Assembly (NCBI GenBank): GCA_038221545.1
Contig: JBBRIE010000014.1
Location: 1-26,889, forward strand
Origin: JBBQNY01 sp038221545
Lineage (GTDB): Bacteria; Pseudomonadota; Gammaproteobacteria; Xanthomonadales; Ahniellaceae
Direction: 5' to 3'
DNA length: 26,889 bases
The notes below the pieces were generated by a model, which ran no database searches, was not told the DNA's origin, and saw nothing but the letters and a program-made list of their open reading frames with translations. How positions within the stretch are numbered: the stretch's first letter is position 1; each line of letters begins with the position of its first letter. Shown piece by piece: positions 14,698-22,519 of this stretch. Made by a program: the position numbers and the translations under genes.

Positions 14698-15603
14698 ATG
14701 ACCACACGACGCACCCTGCTTTCGGCGACGGCGCTGGGCGCCGTTGCCGCGGCGATTCCCGCAGCACTGCGCGCCACGGGAGCGATGCAGGCACGCGCGG
14801 TTCCTTCAAGCGGGGAGTTGTTGCCGGTGATCGGCATGGGCACGTCCGGCAGTTTCGAAGTCGGGCCCGGTGCCGAGCGCGAGGCGTTGCGCGAGGTGCT
14901 CCAACGCTTCTTCGACGGCGGTGGCCGGCTCATCGACACAGCGCCGACCTACGGCAACGCGGAAGTTGTGCTCGGCGAACTGCTGGCGGACGCTGGCAGT
15001 CGCGACAGGTGTTTCCTCGCGAACAAGCTTTCCGGCGTGAGCGGGCGTGAGGCCGGTCTGGCGCAATTCGCCTCCACGCTGGCGCGTCTGCGGACCGATC
15101 GCGTGGAGCTGCTGCAGGTCCACAACCTCGGCGACTGGAAGACGCAGCTTGCGCTGGCGCGCGAACTCAAGGCGCAGGGCAAGGTGAAGTACGTCGGCCT
15201 CACGCACTACACGGATCGCGCGCAGGACGCGCTGGCGGATGCGGTGCAGGCGTCGAAGCCTGATTTTTTGCAGGTCAACTACTCGGTGACGCAGCGCGCC
15301 GCCGAGAAGCGGGTGCTGCCGCTCGCGCGCGATCTCGGCGTCGCGGTGCTCGCCAATCGCAATTTCGACGACGGCGCGCTGTTCAACCGCGTCGCCGGCA
15401 AGCCGGTGCCGCCCTGGGCGATCGAGGCCGGCATCACGTCGTGGGCGCAGTTGTTCCTCAAGTTCGCGCTCAGCAACCCGGCTGTCACGGTGGTGGTCCC
15501 GGCCACGCGCAAGCCACATCGGCAAACCGACAACCTGAAGGCCGGCGCTGGGCCCACGCTCGATGCCAAGCAGCGCGGCGCGCTCGTCGCGACGGTGGAA
15601 TGA
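14698..15603 (+). CDS. Tat-exported aldo/keto reductase
   Basis: 301-residue aldo/keto reductase with an export signal. Enzymes of this fold reduce carbonyls with NAD(P)H or act in the reverse direction. ATG 14698 has GGAG 7 bases upstream. Residues 1-25 are a twin-arginine signal (MTTRRTLLSATALGAVAAA). The catalytic tetrad is complete: D80 and Y85 (IDTAPTYG), K110 (LANKLSG) and H142 (LLQVHNL). The barrel continues through 'KVKYVGLTHY', 'FLQVNYSV' and 'VTVVVPATRKPHR'. Export of an NAD(P)H-type enzyme by the folded-protein Tat route fits cofactor loading in the cytoplasm. The partner oxidoreductase starts divergently from the same short region and is also Tat-exported, so the two may act on related periplasmic substrates (inference). 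Confidence 0.88.
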   Translation: MTTRRTLLSATALGAVAAAIPAALRATGAMQARAVPSSGELLPVIGMGTSGSFEVGPGAEREALREVLQRFFDGGGRLIDTAPTYGNAEVVLGELLADAGSRDRCFLANKLSGVSGREAGLAQFASTLARLRTDRVELLQVHNLGDWKTQLALARELKAQGKVKYVGLTHYTDRAQDALADAVQASKPDFLQVNYSVTQRAAEKRVLPLARDLGVAVLANRNFDDGALFNRVAGKPVPPWAIEAGITSWAQLFLKFALSNPAVTVVVPATRKPHRQTDNLKAGAGPTLDAKQRGALVATVE

Positions 15604-15639
15604 AGGTCCTGGTGGCGCGGTCCTGGCCGCGTCCCGCCT

Positions 15640-15967
15640 TTATTCGAAGCCGTTGGCGAGCACGGTGTCCGGCGTGGTGAATTTGAAGGCACCGATGTCG
15701 AGCACCCCGACGGATGCCACGCGGCGTCAACGGGTTGCCCGACGCACCGCCATCGGCGGGCGGCATGATGATGTCGTCGGCGTGGATGACATTGCCGTCG
15801 ACTTACACGACATCTCCGGGTTCAAGGTTCACCGTGGCGAGCAGGGAACTGGCGTTCGTGTGCATTCGCCCAGGCCCCGCGTAATGAGTGGCAGCGTGGG
15901 CAACGCTCGCCGAACCCACCGACAGGACGGCAGTGATCAGCGCTGAGGGGGCGCGCGAAGCGGCACG
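15640..15967 (-). pseudogene. Remnant of an exported protein ending in an 'ANGFE' C-terminus
   Basis: This fills most of the 333 bases between the aldo/keto reductase and the next gene. On the minus strand an open frame encodes a signal-peptide-like segment (SALITAVLSVGSASVAHA) and then 'ATHYAGPGRMHTNASS' and 'VNLEPGDVV'. It meets an in-frame TAA at 15803-15805. The frame continues 'VDGNVIHADDI...GNPLTPR' and shifts at about 15715-15730. The shifted frame reads 'VASVGVLDIGAFKFTTPDTV' then 'LANGFE' and stops at 15640-15642. 'DIGAF' followed by a '-NGFE' end is the usual C-terminus of secreted choice-of-anchor / beta-helix proteins in this bacterial group. The signal peptide and C-terminus are thus joined with the central repeat domain lost. 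No start codon precedes the signal in frame, and its n-region overlaps the neighbouring gene, so the 5' end is missing too. The family assignment is from memory. Confidence 0.6.
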
Positions 15968-17457
15968 GTGCCGGGATTATTATTCGGCGCGCCCGCGGAT
16001 GCATGTGCAGCGTCGCTCGCGCCCCGGGCAATGGACTGGCCGGCGACCCAGAACAGGAGCGAGCGCGGCGGCGGCTCATGGAACCGCTCTCCGTTCACCC
16101 GGATGGGGAGGCGCGTCGCGACGATCTGGTGACGGCCCGGCGTCAACGCAGCCGTCGGCAGCATGGCGAGGAGCCCGCGCTGCGAACCCTTGCGCGCCAA
16201 CTCGAACGCGGCTGCCTGGATGGGCTTTCCGTCCAGGGTTACGCGCCAAAGTCCTGCCATGCAATCGCGCAACTCGAGGGCGTGCTTCGCATCGATGCCG
16301 GATTCCGGCTTAGCGCCAGCGTACGCCGGACAGCGATTGCGCAGCGGCGCGTCATCACGCCGCGGGCGCAACGGCAGGAACAGCTCGACCCACGGGCCAT
16401 TCACCTGCACGCGATCCAGGCGGGGTATCGGCACGTGGCTCGCGGATTCGTCGCCTGCCAGCGGCAGGGTAATGCCATGGCGCGCAATGGCGTCGTCGAC
16501 CAGTGCATACGGCGCGTGCGCATCGCTGTTGCGTTGCGCCACCAGGTGCAGCGGAAACGCCAGCATCACGACCATCATGGTCAGCATGACGCCGACCGCG
16601 AACGCTACGTGGGGCAGCCTGCTCTGCATCGTGAGCATCGGTGCGAGCAGCAGGTTGCGCGGCATGAGGCGTGAGTACACCGCGGCAGTCGTCGTGACGA
16701 TGCGGCGAACCCAGGGCTTGGCGGCCCACCGGGGACTGCGCGATGCAAGGACGTTGTCGAGCAGTAGCTGCAAAGCGGCCGGGATTATCAGCACGATCAG
16801 CAGTGCATAGAGGAACCACTTCGACAACCGCTCTCCGAAAAAGAACACCGGAATGATCAATACGGCGGCGAACAGCGTCATTCCCACCAGCAAGCTGGCG
16901 CAGATGAAGATGACGCTGGCAAGGCGATCGACTTTGGCGATCACCGATTCGATGGTCGGTGTGTGGGCCTTCTGATACTCGGTGGCGATGGGTGCGCTGC
17001 GCGCCAGCTTTGCCCAGTCGATTCCGAGCGGGAATGCCGAGCGCAGGCCAATCAATCCGATCCAGAGGCCACGCAACACGAGGTGCACGAAGAAGCTGAC
17101 AAGCAGCGCGAACACCACGCCATAGCCGATCTGCATGAGCATGACGCCGAGGTCCAGCGCGGATCCCAACTGATGCGCGGACCAACCGCTCCACCACTCC
17201 ACCAGCCGGCCTGGAACCTGCAACAAGCCGAAGAACACGGCGGCGGAGATCAGCAGCTCGATCTCGTCGGTGCGCTGCACGGGGTCGCGCCAGGCCTCGG
17301 TCCTGGCGGCGCCCGGCATCAGGGACGCGTCGGGTGCAACTTCAGGTGCAACTTCGGATTCGACTTCGCATGCGACCTCGGGTGCGACTTCAGGCGCGTT
17401 GCTTGCAGAAGCCATGGAATACTGTTGTCCCGAGTAGTCGCGCGGTTCGTTTGGCAT
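15937..17457 (-). CDS. Multi-spanning membrane protein of unknown function
   Basis: Not assigned to a family. In 506 residues from ATG 17457 it has an acidic N-terminus with a PEVAPEVA-type repeat (about 22-43), then about five hydrophobic segments: about 68-85, 105-137 (long), 180-207, 214-234 and 283-305. Between the first ones lies 'GLWIGLIGLRSAFPLGIDWAKL'. After the last helix come roughly 200 residues of soluble domain with 'VQVNGPWVELFLPLRPRRDD', two cysteines (NRCPAY, LRDCMAG) that could form a disulfide, and 'LTPGRHQIVATRLPIRVNGE'. That pattern suggests an extracytoplasmic beta-rich domain (inference). The start is uncertain: GTG 17478 and ATG 17415 are alternatives. It diverges from cca by under 100 bp. 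Its end overlaps the broken signal-peptide frame of the pseudogene. Confidence 0.75.
   Translation of the reverse strand: MPNEPRDYSGQQYSMASASNAPEVAPEVACEVESEVAPEVAPDASLMPGAARTEAWRDPVQRTDEIELLISAAVFFGLLQVPGRLVEWWSGWSAHQLGSALDLGVMLMQIGYGVVFALLVSFFVHLVLRGLWIGLIGLRSAFPLGIDWAKLARSAPIATEYQKAHTPTIESVIAKVDRLASVIFICASLLVGMTLFAAVLIIPVFFFGERLSKWFLYALLIVLIIPAALQLLLDNVLASRSPRWAAKPWVRRIVTTTAAVYSRLMPRNLLLAPMLTMQSRLPHVAFAVGVMLTMMVVMLAFPLHLVAQRNSDAHAPYALVDDAIARHGITLPLAGDESASHVPIPRLDRVQVNGPWVELFLPLRPRRDDAPLRNRCPAYAGAKPESGIDAKHALELRDCMAGLWRVTLDGKPIQAAAFELARKGSQRGLLAMLPTAALTPGRHQIVATRLPIRVNGERFHEPPPRSLLFWVAGQSIARGASDAAHASAGAPNNNPGTVPLRAPPQR
17332..17391 (-). repeat. Five 12-bp tandem repeat units inside the membrane protein gene
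   Basis: Units on the plus strand: GGGTGCAACTTC, AGGTGCAACTTC, GGATTCGACTTC, GCATGCGACCTC and GGGTGCGACTTC. They are imperfect copies that keep the reading frame and encode the PEVA/CEVE/SEVA/PEVA pattern near the N-terminus. In-frame units of 12 bases can be gained or lost without breaking the gene. Confidence 0.8.
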
Positions 17458-17554
17458 GCGCGCATCATAAATCGCCACCGGTTCGCCGCGGCGCTACGTG
17501 GGATTCGGCATCGCGTCTGTTTCCTTGGGCGTCCAAACACGGCAGGCTGCGCGG

Positions 17555-18814
17555 ATGGAATCGCTCGACGTCTATCTCGTGGGCGGCGCGGTGCGCGACC
17601 GGTTGCTCGGCCGCGACGGCGCCGATCGCGACTACGTGGTGGTGGGCGCGACGCCCGAACGGATGCGCGCGCTCGGATTCCGGCCGGTGGGCCGCGACTT
17701 CCCGGTGTTCCTGCACCCGCAGACTCACGAGGAATACGCGCTGGCCCGCACCGAGCGCAAGAGTGGCCGCGGCTATCACGGCTTCACTTTCCTGGCCGAT
17801 CCCTCGGTGACACTGGAGGAAGACCTCGCGCGGCGCGACCTCACGATCAACGCGATCGCCGAGCGGCGCGACGGATCGCTGGTCGATCCGTACGGCGGGG
17901 TCCGCGACATCGAGGCGCGCGTGTTGCGGCATGTCTCGCCGTCGTTCGCGGAGGATCCCGTGCGCATCCTGCGGATCGCGCGCTTCGCCGCGCGCTTCGC
18001 GCCGCTCGGCTTCAGCATCGCGCCGGAAACGCTGGCACTGATGCGCGGGATGGTGGCCAGCGGCGAGGTGGATCACCTGGTGGCCGAGCGCGTGTGGATG
18101 GAGCTCAGGAATGCGCTCGCGGAGCCTGCACCCCAGGCCTTCGTTACCACCCTGCGTGCCTGCGGCGCGCTGGCGCGGCTGCTGCCGGAGGTCGATGCGC
18201 TGTACGGCGTGCCGCAACGCGCGGAGTTCCATCCGGAAGTGGATACCGGGGTGCATCTCGAACTGGTGCTGGAGCAGGCCGCGCGGCTTGCGCCCGGCGA
18301 CGCGCTCGTCGGCTACTGCGCACTCCTGCACGATCTCGGCAAGGGCATCACTGAAGAATCGCTGCTGCCCCGACACCACGGCCACGATGCCGCCGGCGTG
18401 CCCCTGGTCGACGCGGTGTCGCAGCGGCTCAAGGTGCCGACCGAGTTCGCACGGGCAGCGCGCCTCGTCTGCCGCTGGCATCTGCTCGCGCACACCGCGC
18501 TGCTGCTGCGCCCACTCAAGGTGCTGGCACTCCTCGACCGGCTCGACGCGTTCCGGCGTCCGGTGACACTCGAAGTTTTCCTCGTTGCCTGCGAAGCGGA
18601 CCAGCGCGGACGGCTGGGGCTCGCGGACCGGGCCTACCCGCAGGGCACCTACCTGCGCGAGGCGTTCGCCACGGCTCGCGCCGTTGGCGTGCGCGACCTC
18701 CCGTTCCTGCCCCCCGACGCGGGCGGGGAACTGATCGCGAAATCACTGCGTCGCGCACGCACGCGCGCGATCGCCGCCGTGCCAAAGCCCGGACCCGCCA
18801 CCACCGACGCATGA
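17555..18814 (+). CDS. cca: Multifunctional CCA-adding tRNA nucleotidyltransferase
   Basis: Adds or repairs the 3' CCA end of tRNAs, using CTP and ATP without a nucleic-acid template. 419 residues, close to E. coli Cca (412), and E. coli-like throughout. Motifs: 'YLVGGAVRDRLLG' (7-19), the catalytic acidic pair in 'DRDYVVVG' (24-31), 'RRDLTINAIAE', 'PYGGVRDIEARVLRHVSPSF' and 'EDPVRILRIARFAARF'. The HD phosphohydrolase domain follows ('HPEVDTGVHLE', 'CALLHDLGKG', 'PRHHGHDAAG') and gives the 2',3'-cyclic phosphodiesterase and phosphatase activities of this subclass. ATG 17555 is chosen because homology starts at once. An upstream GTG at 17498 keeps the frame open but adds non-homologous residues. 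It is convergent with the VanZ-like gene (10-bp gap). Confidence 0.96.
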   Translation: MESLDVYLVGGAVRDRLLGRDGADRDYVVVGATPERMRALGFRPVGRDFPVFLHPQTHEEYALARTERKSGRGYHGFTFLADPSVTLEEDLARRDLTINAIAERRDGSLVDPYGGVRDIEARVLRHVSPSFAEDPVRILRIARFAARFAPLGFSIAPETLALMRGMVASGEVDHLVAERVWMELRNALAEPAPQAFVTTLRACGALARLLPEVDALYGVPQRAEFHPEVDTGVHLELVLEQAARLAPGDALVGYCALLHDLGKGITEESLLPRHHGHDAAGVPLVDAVSQRLKVPTEFARAARLVCRWHLLAHTALLLRPLKVLALLDRLDAFRRPVTLEVFLVACEADQRGRLGLADRAYPQGTYLREAFATARAVGVRDLPFLPPDAGGELIAKSLRRARTRAIAAVPKPGPATTDA

Positions 18815-18824
18815 GCGCCCCGGC

Positions 18825-19247
18825 TCAGCGCGGCCTGCCCAGGTGGCGTTCGAGGCGAAGCAACGCAAAGCGCGCCCGCGTAAAGGCTACCGAACCCCCC
18901 AGCATCACGCCGAGCGTGTTCGCAAGCGCGTCGCGAGGATCCGCAAGCCGGGTTTCGGTCAGTGCGCCCTGCGCGTACTCAAGCCCGATGCCGAGTGCGA
19001 CGAGCGCGAGCAGGCTCGAGACCAGCGCAGGCCGCGTTGCGAACAGCTGGACGGCCCACGCGGCCAGCACGCCGTAGGCGAGCAGGTGGCCGACCTTGTC
19101 GGACAGCGGCGGCGTCTCCGGCAACTCGGGAGGAGTGACCAGCGACAGCGCGATGCAGAGCAGCCAGCCGAATGCCCACACCGCCAGCCAGGCGTACGCA
19201 TAGCGCAGCGGGCGGAGATGCGGCGTGTCCCGTCGGGATTCCGTCAC
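18825..19247 (-). CDS. VanZ-family membrane protein
   Basis: 140-residue protein with about four hydrophobic helices. Family marks are 'DKVGHLLAYGVLAAW' and 'GIGLEYAQGALTETRLADPRD' continuing into 'ALANTLGVMLGG', the typical VanZ core. VanZ of enterococci raises teicoplanin resistance slightly, but most chromosomal VanZ-like proteins have no known role. Its ATG overlaps the stop of the upstream methyltransferase gene by 4 bases (ATGA), so the two are translationally coupled. Confidence 0.88.
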   Translation of the reverse strand: MTESRRDTPHLRPLRYAYAWLAVWAFGWLLCIALSLVTPPELPETPPLSDKVGHLLAYGVLAAWAVQLFATRPALVSSLLALVALGIGLEYAQGALTETRLADPRDALANTLGVMLGGSVAFTRARFALLRLERHLGRPR

Positions 19248-20446
19248 AGGCAGGCGCTGCGATCGATCGACGCGAACGGCAACGTCTCCCGGTCGATGCC
19301 GCGCGCGAAAGCCGCAACCGCGAAGCGTTCGCCCATCTCGCCCGGCAGCATCAGGCGCTTGACCTGTTGTGCGAACGCGTACTGCGCTTCCACGTCGGTG
19401 GATTGCTCCTCGCCCATGACCTGCTCAAGGCCACAGGCGAGCAGGAACTGGGCCTGGGTCGAATAGGAAACCAGGTCGAGGCCAACCGCGATGCACGCTT
19501 CCGCGAGCGCAGTGAAGTCCACGAACGCGGTGAGGTCCTGGAGTCCCACCCAGTGCAGCGGATCGGCATGCGCGTGGTGCCGGTAATGGCAGATGAGCGT
19601 GCCGTCGCGTCGTTCGGGTGCGTAATAGGCGGCGCGTGGATAACCGTAGTCGACGAACAGCGCCAGTCCCTGCTCGAGCGTGCCGATCACCGCGTCGATC
19701 CACGCCGGCAGCTGCGGCAGGACTTCCGAACGGTAACCGTCCGCGAGCGTGCGCCCCAGGCGCCGCTCGATGTGCGCCACGGCACCCGCCAGCCAGGGTT
19801 CCGCCGGGCGGTCGACCGTGGCGAAGCCGCCGTCCGCTCCCATCGTCACGTGTTCCGACCACACTTCGCCGTCGCGCTTGGCAAACCGGAAGGTGGGCAG
19901 CGCGTCGATCACCTCGTTGGCGATGGCGACGCCGCGCCAGTGCTCGTCCGGCGGTCGATCGATCCACGCCACGCGCGCGGCGAGTCCCGAGGGAAGGCTG
20001 GCCGCGACACGCTGGTGTTGCATCTCCCGCAGGCTCGCGCTGGGCTCCAGCAGGAGGTAACGGGACGGCGCCCGGTGGAGTGCGGCCAAGGCCAGCATCA
20101 GGTCGACACACAGCGCACCGCTGCCGCCACCCAACTCGAAGACGATGGCCTTGTCCGCGCCGATCGCATCGATGGCCGGTGCGCATGCCTGCGCCAGGCA
20201 ACGCGCAAACACGTTGCCGAGTTCGGGCGCGGTCACGAAGTCGCCATCCGCGCCGAACTTGCTGCGTCCTGCGCTGTAGTAGCCGAGCCCGGGCGCGTAC
20301 AGCGCAAGCTCCATGAATCGTGCGAACTCGATGGACCCGCCGTCGGCGATCTCGGCGCGAATGCACTGGGCCAGGCGCGCGCTGTGTGCGAGCTCTTCGG
20401 GACTGGGTTCGGGCAAGGCCGAACGCTGCGTTAGAGTGCCGGACAA
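19244..20446 (-). CDS. SAM-dependent methyltransferase, NDUFAF7/MidA family (COG1565)
   Basis: About 400 residues. The bacterial relative of NDUFAF7, the arginine methyltransferase that modifies a complex I subunit in mitochondria; the bacterial target is unproven. The typical start 'GSIEFARFMELALYAPGLGYY' and 'DGDFVTAPELGNVFA' are followed by the SAM-binding 'FELGGGSGALCVDLM'. Later come 'IANEVIDALPTFRF', 'ALFVDYGYPR' (usually YGY), 'RDGTLICHYRHH' and 'DLTAFVDFTALAEA', all family landmarks. The frame is open upstream to 20563, but that part overlaps the divergent reductase gene, so a start near TTG 20446 (or TTG 20416) is more likely. No good Shine-Dalgarno sequence was seen for either. The VanZ-like gene follows with a 4-base overlap. 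Confidence 0.88.
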   Translation of the reverse strand: MSGTLTQRSALPEPSPEELAHSARLAQCIRAEIADGGSIEFARFMELALYAPGLGYYSAGRSKFGADGDFVTAPELGNVFARCLAQACAPAIDAIGADKAIVFELGGGSGALCVDLMLALAALHRAPSRYLLLEPSASLREMQHQRVAASLPSGLAARVAWIDRPPDEHWRGVAIANEVIDALPTFRFAKRDGEVWSEHVTMGADGGFATVDRPAEPWLAGAVAHIERRLGRTLADGYRSEVLPQLPAWIDAVIGTLEQGLALFVDYGYPRAAYYAPERRDGTLICHYRHHAHADPLHWVGLQDLTAFVDFTALAEACIAVGLDLVSYSTQAQFLLACGLEQVMGEEQSTDVEAQYAFAQQVKRLMLPGEMGERFAVAAFARGIDRETLPFASIDRSACL

Positions 20447-20498
20447 GGTCCTGATCGCTGCGATCCGCGCGGCGGCGGCATTGGCCGGAGCATAGCCG

Positions 20499-21242
20499 AT
20501 GGTCGAATCGCAACGCCCCGTCGCCCTCGTCACCGGGGGTGCGCGCCGTATCGGCGCCGCCATCGCGCGTACGCTGCACGCCGCCGGCTACGACATCGCG
20601 CTGCACCAGCGCAGCGATACGATGGCGCTGCAGGAGCTGCTGGCCGAGCTTGAGGGGCGTCGCGCCGGCAGTACGCTGGCACTGCCGGCCGAGCTGGCGG
20701 ACCTTGAAGCCGTCGAGCGCATGCCGCGGCGCTGCGTCGAGCGATTCGGCAGGCTCGATGCGCTGGTCAACAACGCATCGGGTTTCTTCGCCACCCCGCT
20801 CGGTTCGATCACGTCGTGCGAATGGGACGCACTGTTCGCGGCGAACGCGCGCGCGCCGCTGTTCCTGACCCAGGCGGCAGCGCCGCATTTGCGCCGGCAA
20901 GGTGGCGCCGTTCTCAACCTGCTCGATATCCACTCCGCGCGTCCGCCGCGGGGCTTCAGCGTGTATGCGATGGCCAAGTCCGCGCTTGCCACCATGACCG
21001 AAGCGCTGGCCGTCGAACTTGCGCCCGAGATCCGCGTCAACGGCATCGCGCTCGGTGCCATCCTGTGGGCGGAGTCGGATACCTCCGGCGACGAGCGACA
21101 GGCCCGCGTGCTCCGCCGCACCCCGGTCGGCCGTCTGGGCACCGTCGAGGAAGTCGCGGGCGCTGCGCTGTTCCTGCTGCGCGATGCGGGTTACTGCACG
21201 GGCACGATCCTGCGGGTCGATGGTGGTCGATCGCTTGTCTAG
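20499..21242 (+). CDS. folM: Short-chain dehydrogenase, pteridine reductase type (FolM-like)
   Basis: 247-residue Rossmann-fold reductase. The cofactor motif is 'VTGGARRIGAAIARTLH'; the RRIG form is the pteridine reductase / FolM variant of TGxxxGxG and points to NADPH. 'DALVNNASGFF' is the NNAS motif. The catalytic Tyr and Lys are in 'YAMAKSALATMTEALAVEL', and the end 'GTILRVDGGRSLV' is typical. Such enzymes reduce dihydromonapterin or dihydrofolate. The nearby folB and folK genes support a pterin/folate role. ATG 20499 is the first start in frame. The 52-bp gap to the divergent methyltransferase must hold its promoter. The symbol is by family resemblance. Confidence 0.85.
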   Translation: MVESQRPVALVTGGARRIGAAIARTLHAAGYDIALHQRSDTMALQELLAELEGRRAGSTLALPAELADLEAVERMPRRCVERFGRLDALVNNASGFFATPLGSITSCEWDALFAANARAPLFLTQAAAPHLRRQGGAVLNLLDIHSARPPRGFSVYAMAKSALATMTEALAVELAPEIRVNGIALGAILWAESDTSGDERQARVLRRTPVGRLGTVEEVAGAALFLLRDAGYCTGTILRVDGGRSLV

Positions 21243-21308
21243 TGCCGATTCATCGGCATGGCTTCATGCTCGCGTTCCAGCATCGCCCGCTCTTCGTCGA
21301 GGTACTCC

Positions 21309-22010
21309 ATGGCAACCCGCAAGCGCAATCCTCCGGCGCCGTCGACCGACAATATCGCCGAGCGCCTGCTCGACCTGGTCGGCCAGATCCCCTCGACATC
21401 CGAGCGCATCGCCGAAGATCCGCACGCCCGTTCGCGCGAGATCGCGCGCAAGGCGGCGGGCAGGGCGGGCGCGACCGCGGGGGCGATGGCCCTGCCGCCA
21501 GGCGTGCTCGGCTGGATGACGATCCTGCCGGAGCTGTTCGCACTCTGGAAAATCCAGACCCGGATGGTCGCGGACATCGCCGGCGCCTACGGCAAGCGTG
21601 ACCTGCTGTCGCGGGAGCAGATGCTGTACTGCCTGTTCAACCACACTGCGGCGCATGCGGTTGGCGGACTGCTGGTCCGCATCGGCGAGCGCTACGTGGT
21701 GCGGCGCGCACCGATCGGCACGCTTTATTCGATCGCCAACAAGATCGCGTTGCGCATCGCGCAGCGCAGCCTGCGCCGCGGCATCTTCCGCTGGCTGCCG
21801 ATCGCCGGCGCGCTCGGCGTCGGAGCGTTCGCATACGCGGATACGGGCACGGTGGCCGACGCAGCGATCGAGGTGTTCTCCAGCGACATGGTGATCGAGG
21901 GCGAGGCCGAGGTGGAGGGCGTGCGGGTCGCGCAGGCCGCGCAACGCAAGCCACGCGCACCGGCGAAGAAAAAGGCGGCTTCCCGCAAGACCCGCGCGAC
22001 GCCGCGCTAA
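21309..22010 (+). CDS. EcsC-like protein with a basic C-terminal tail
   Basis: 233 residues. The core resembles the EcsC family: 'GRAGATAGAMALPPGVLGWM', 'LPELFALWKIQTRMVADIAGAYGK', and a later 'RWLPIAGALGVGAFAYADTG' hydrophobic stretch, features usual for this group. The function of EcsC proteins is poorly known; the Bacillus member belongs to an ABC transporter locus. The last about 25 residues are rich in Lys, Arg, Ala and Pro ('KPRAPAKKKAASRKTRATPR'), like histone-type or nucleic-acid-binding tails; this is inference only. ATG 21309 has GAGG 7 bases upstream; an upstream ATG (21258) has none. Convergent with folK (8-bp gap). Confidence 0.6.
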   Translation: MATRKRNPPAPSTDNIAERLLDLVGQIPSTSERIAEDPHARSREIARKAAGRAGATAGAMALPPGVLGWMTILPELFALWKIQTRMVADIAGAYGKRDLLSREQMLYCLFNHTAAHAVGGLLVRIGERYVVRRAPIGTLYSIANKIALRIAQRSLRRGIFRWLPIAGALGVGAFAYADTGTVADAAIEVFSSDMVIEGEAEVEGVRVAQAAQRKPRAPAKKKAASRKTRATPR

Positions 22011-22018
22011 CAGAGAAA

Positions 22019-22519
22019 TCAGCCGGCGTCTTCGCGGGCGACTCGCTCCACGCTCGCGCGTTCCGCTCGCGGCATTGCGTGCCACCGGTCGACCAGCGAA
22101 TACGGATTTCCGTCGGGGGGCACGACGTCGGGCCCGAGATCGCAGAGCGGACGCAACACGAACGCGTGCCTCAGGTCATCGCGCGGGATGCGCAGATGTC
22201 CGGGTCCGACGATGACCGAATCGCCATACAGCACGATGTCGACGTCGAGCGTTCGGCTCGCGAAGCGTGGCTGCGTGCGGTCCCGTCCGTGGCGTGCTTC
22301 CAGCGCGTGCAGCCACGTGTCGAGATCGACCGGCGCGAGGTCGGTTTCGATTGCTGCTGCAAGGTTGATGAAGTCCGGACCCTGGAAACCCACCGCGCGC
22401 GCGCGGTACCAGGGAGATTCCGCCACCGGGCCGAAGCGAGCGCGAAGTTCGTCGAGGGCGCTCGCGAGGTGTCGCGCCGGATCGATGTTGCTGCCGAGGC
22501 TCAGCCACGCACGCGTCAT
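22019..22519 (-). CDS. folK: HPPK: 2-amino-4-hydroxy-6-hydroxymethyldihydropteridine diphosphokinase
   Basis: Transfers diphosphate from ATP to the pterin in folate synthesis, the step after the FolB aldolase. 166 residues, normal size. Motifs: 'LSLGSNIDPARHL' at the N-terminus, 'NLAAAIETDL', 'RDRTQPRFASRTLDVDIVLYGD' split into the R-rich and the metal-binding D-x-D parts, and 'IPRDDLRHAFVLRPLCDLGPD'. The ATG overlaps the folB stop by 4 bases (ATGA), so folB and folK are coupled. It ends 8 bp from the convergent EcsC-like gene. Confidence 0.95.
   Translation of the reverse strand: MTRAWLSLGSNIDPARHLASALDELRARFGPVAESPWYRARAVGFQGPDFINLAAAIETDLAPVDLDTWLHALEARHGRDRTQPRFASRTLDVDIVLYGDSVIVGPGHLRIPRDDLRHAFVLRPLCDLGPDVVPPDGNPYSLVDRWHAMPRAERASVERVAREDAG

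Noticed and set aside
20447..20563. Longer N-terminus of the NDUFAF7/MidA-like gene
   Set aside because: It would overlap the start of the divergent pteridine reductase and lacks family-like sequence.
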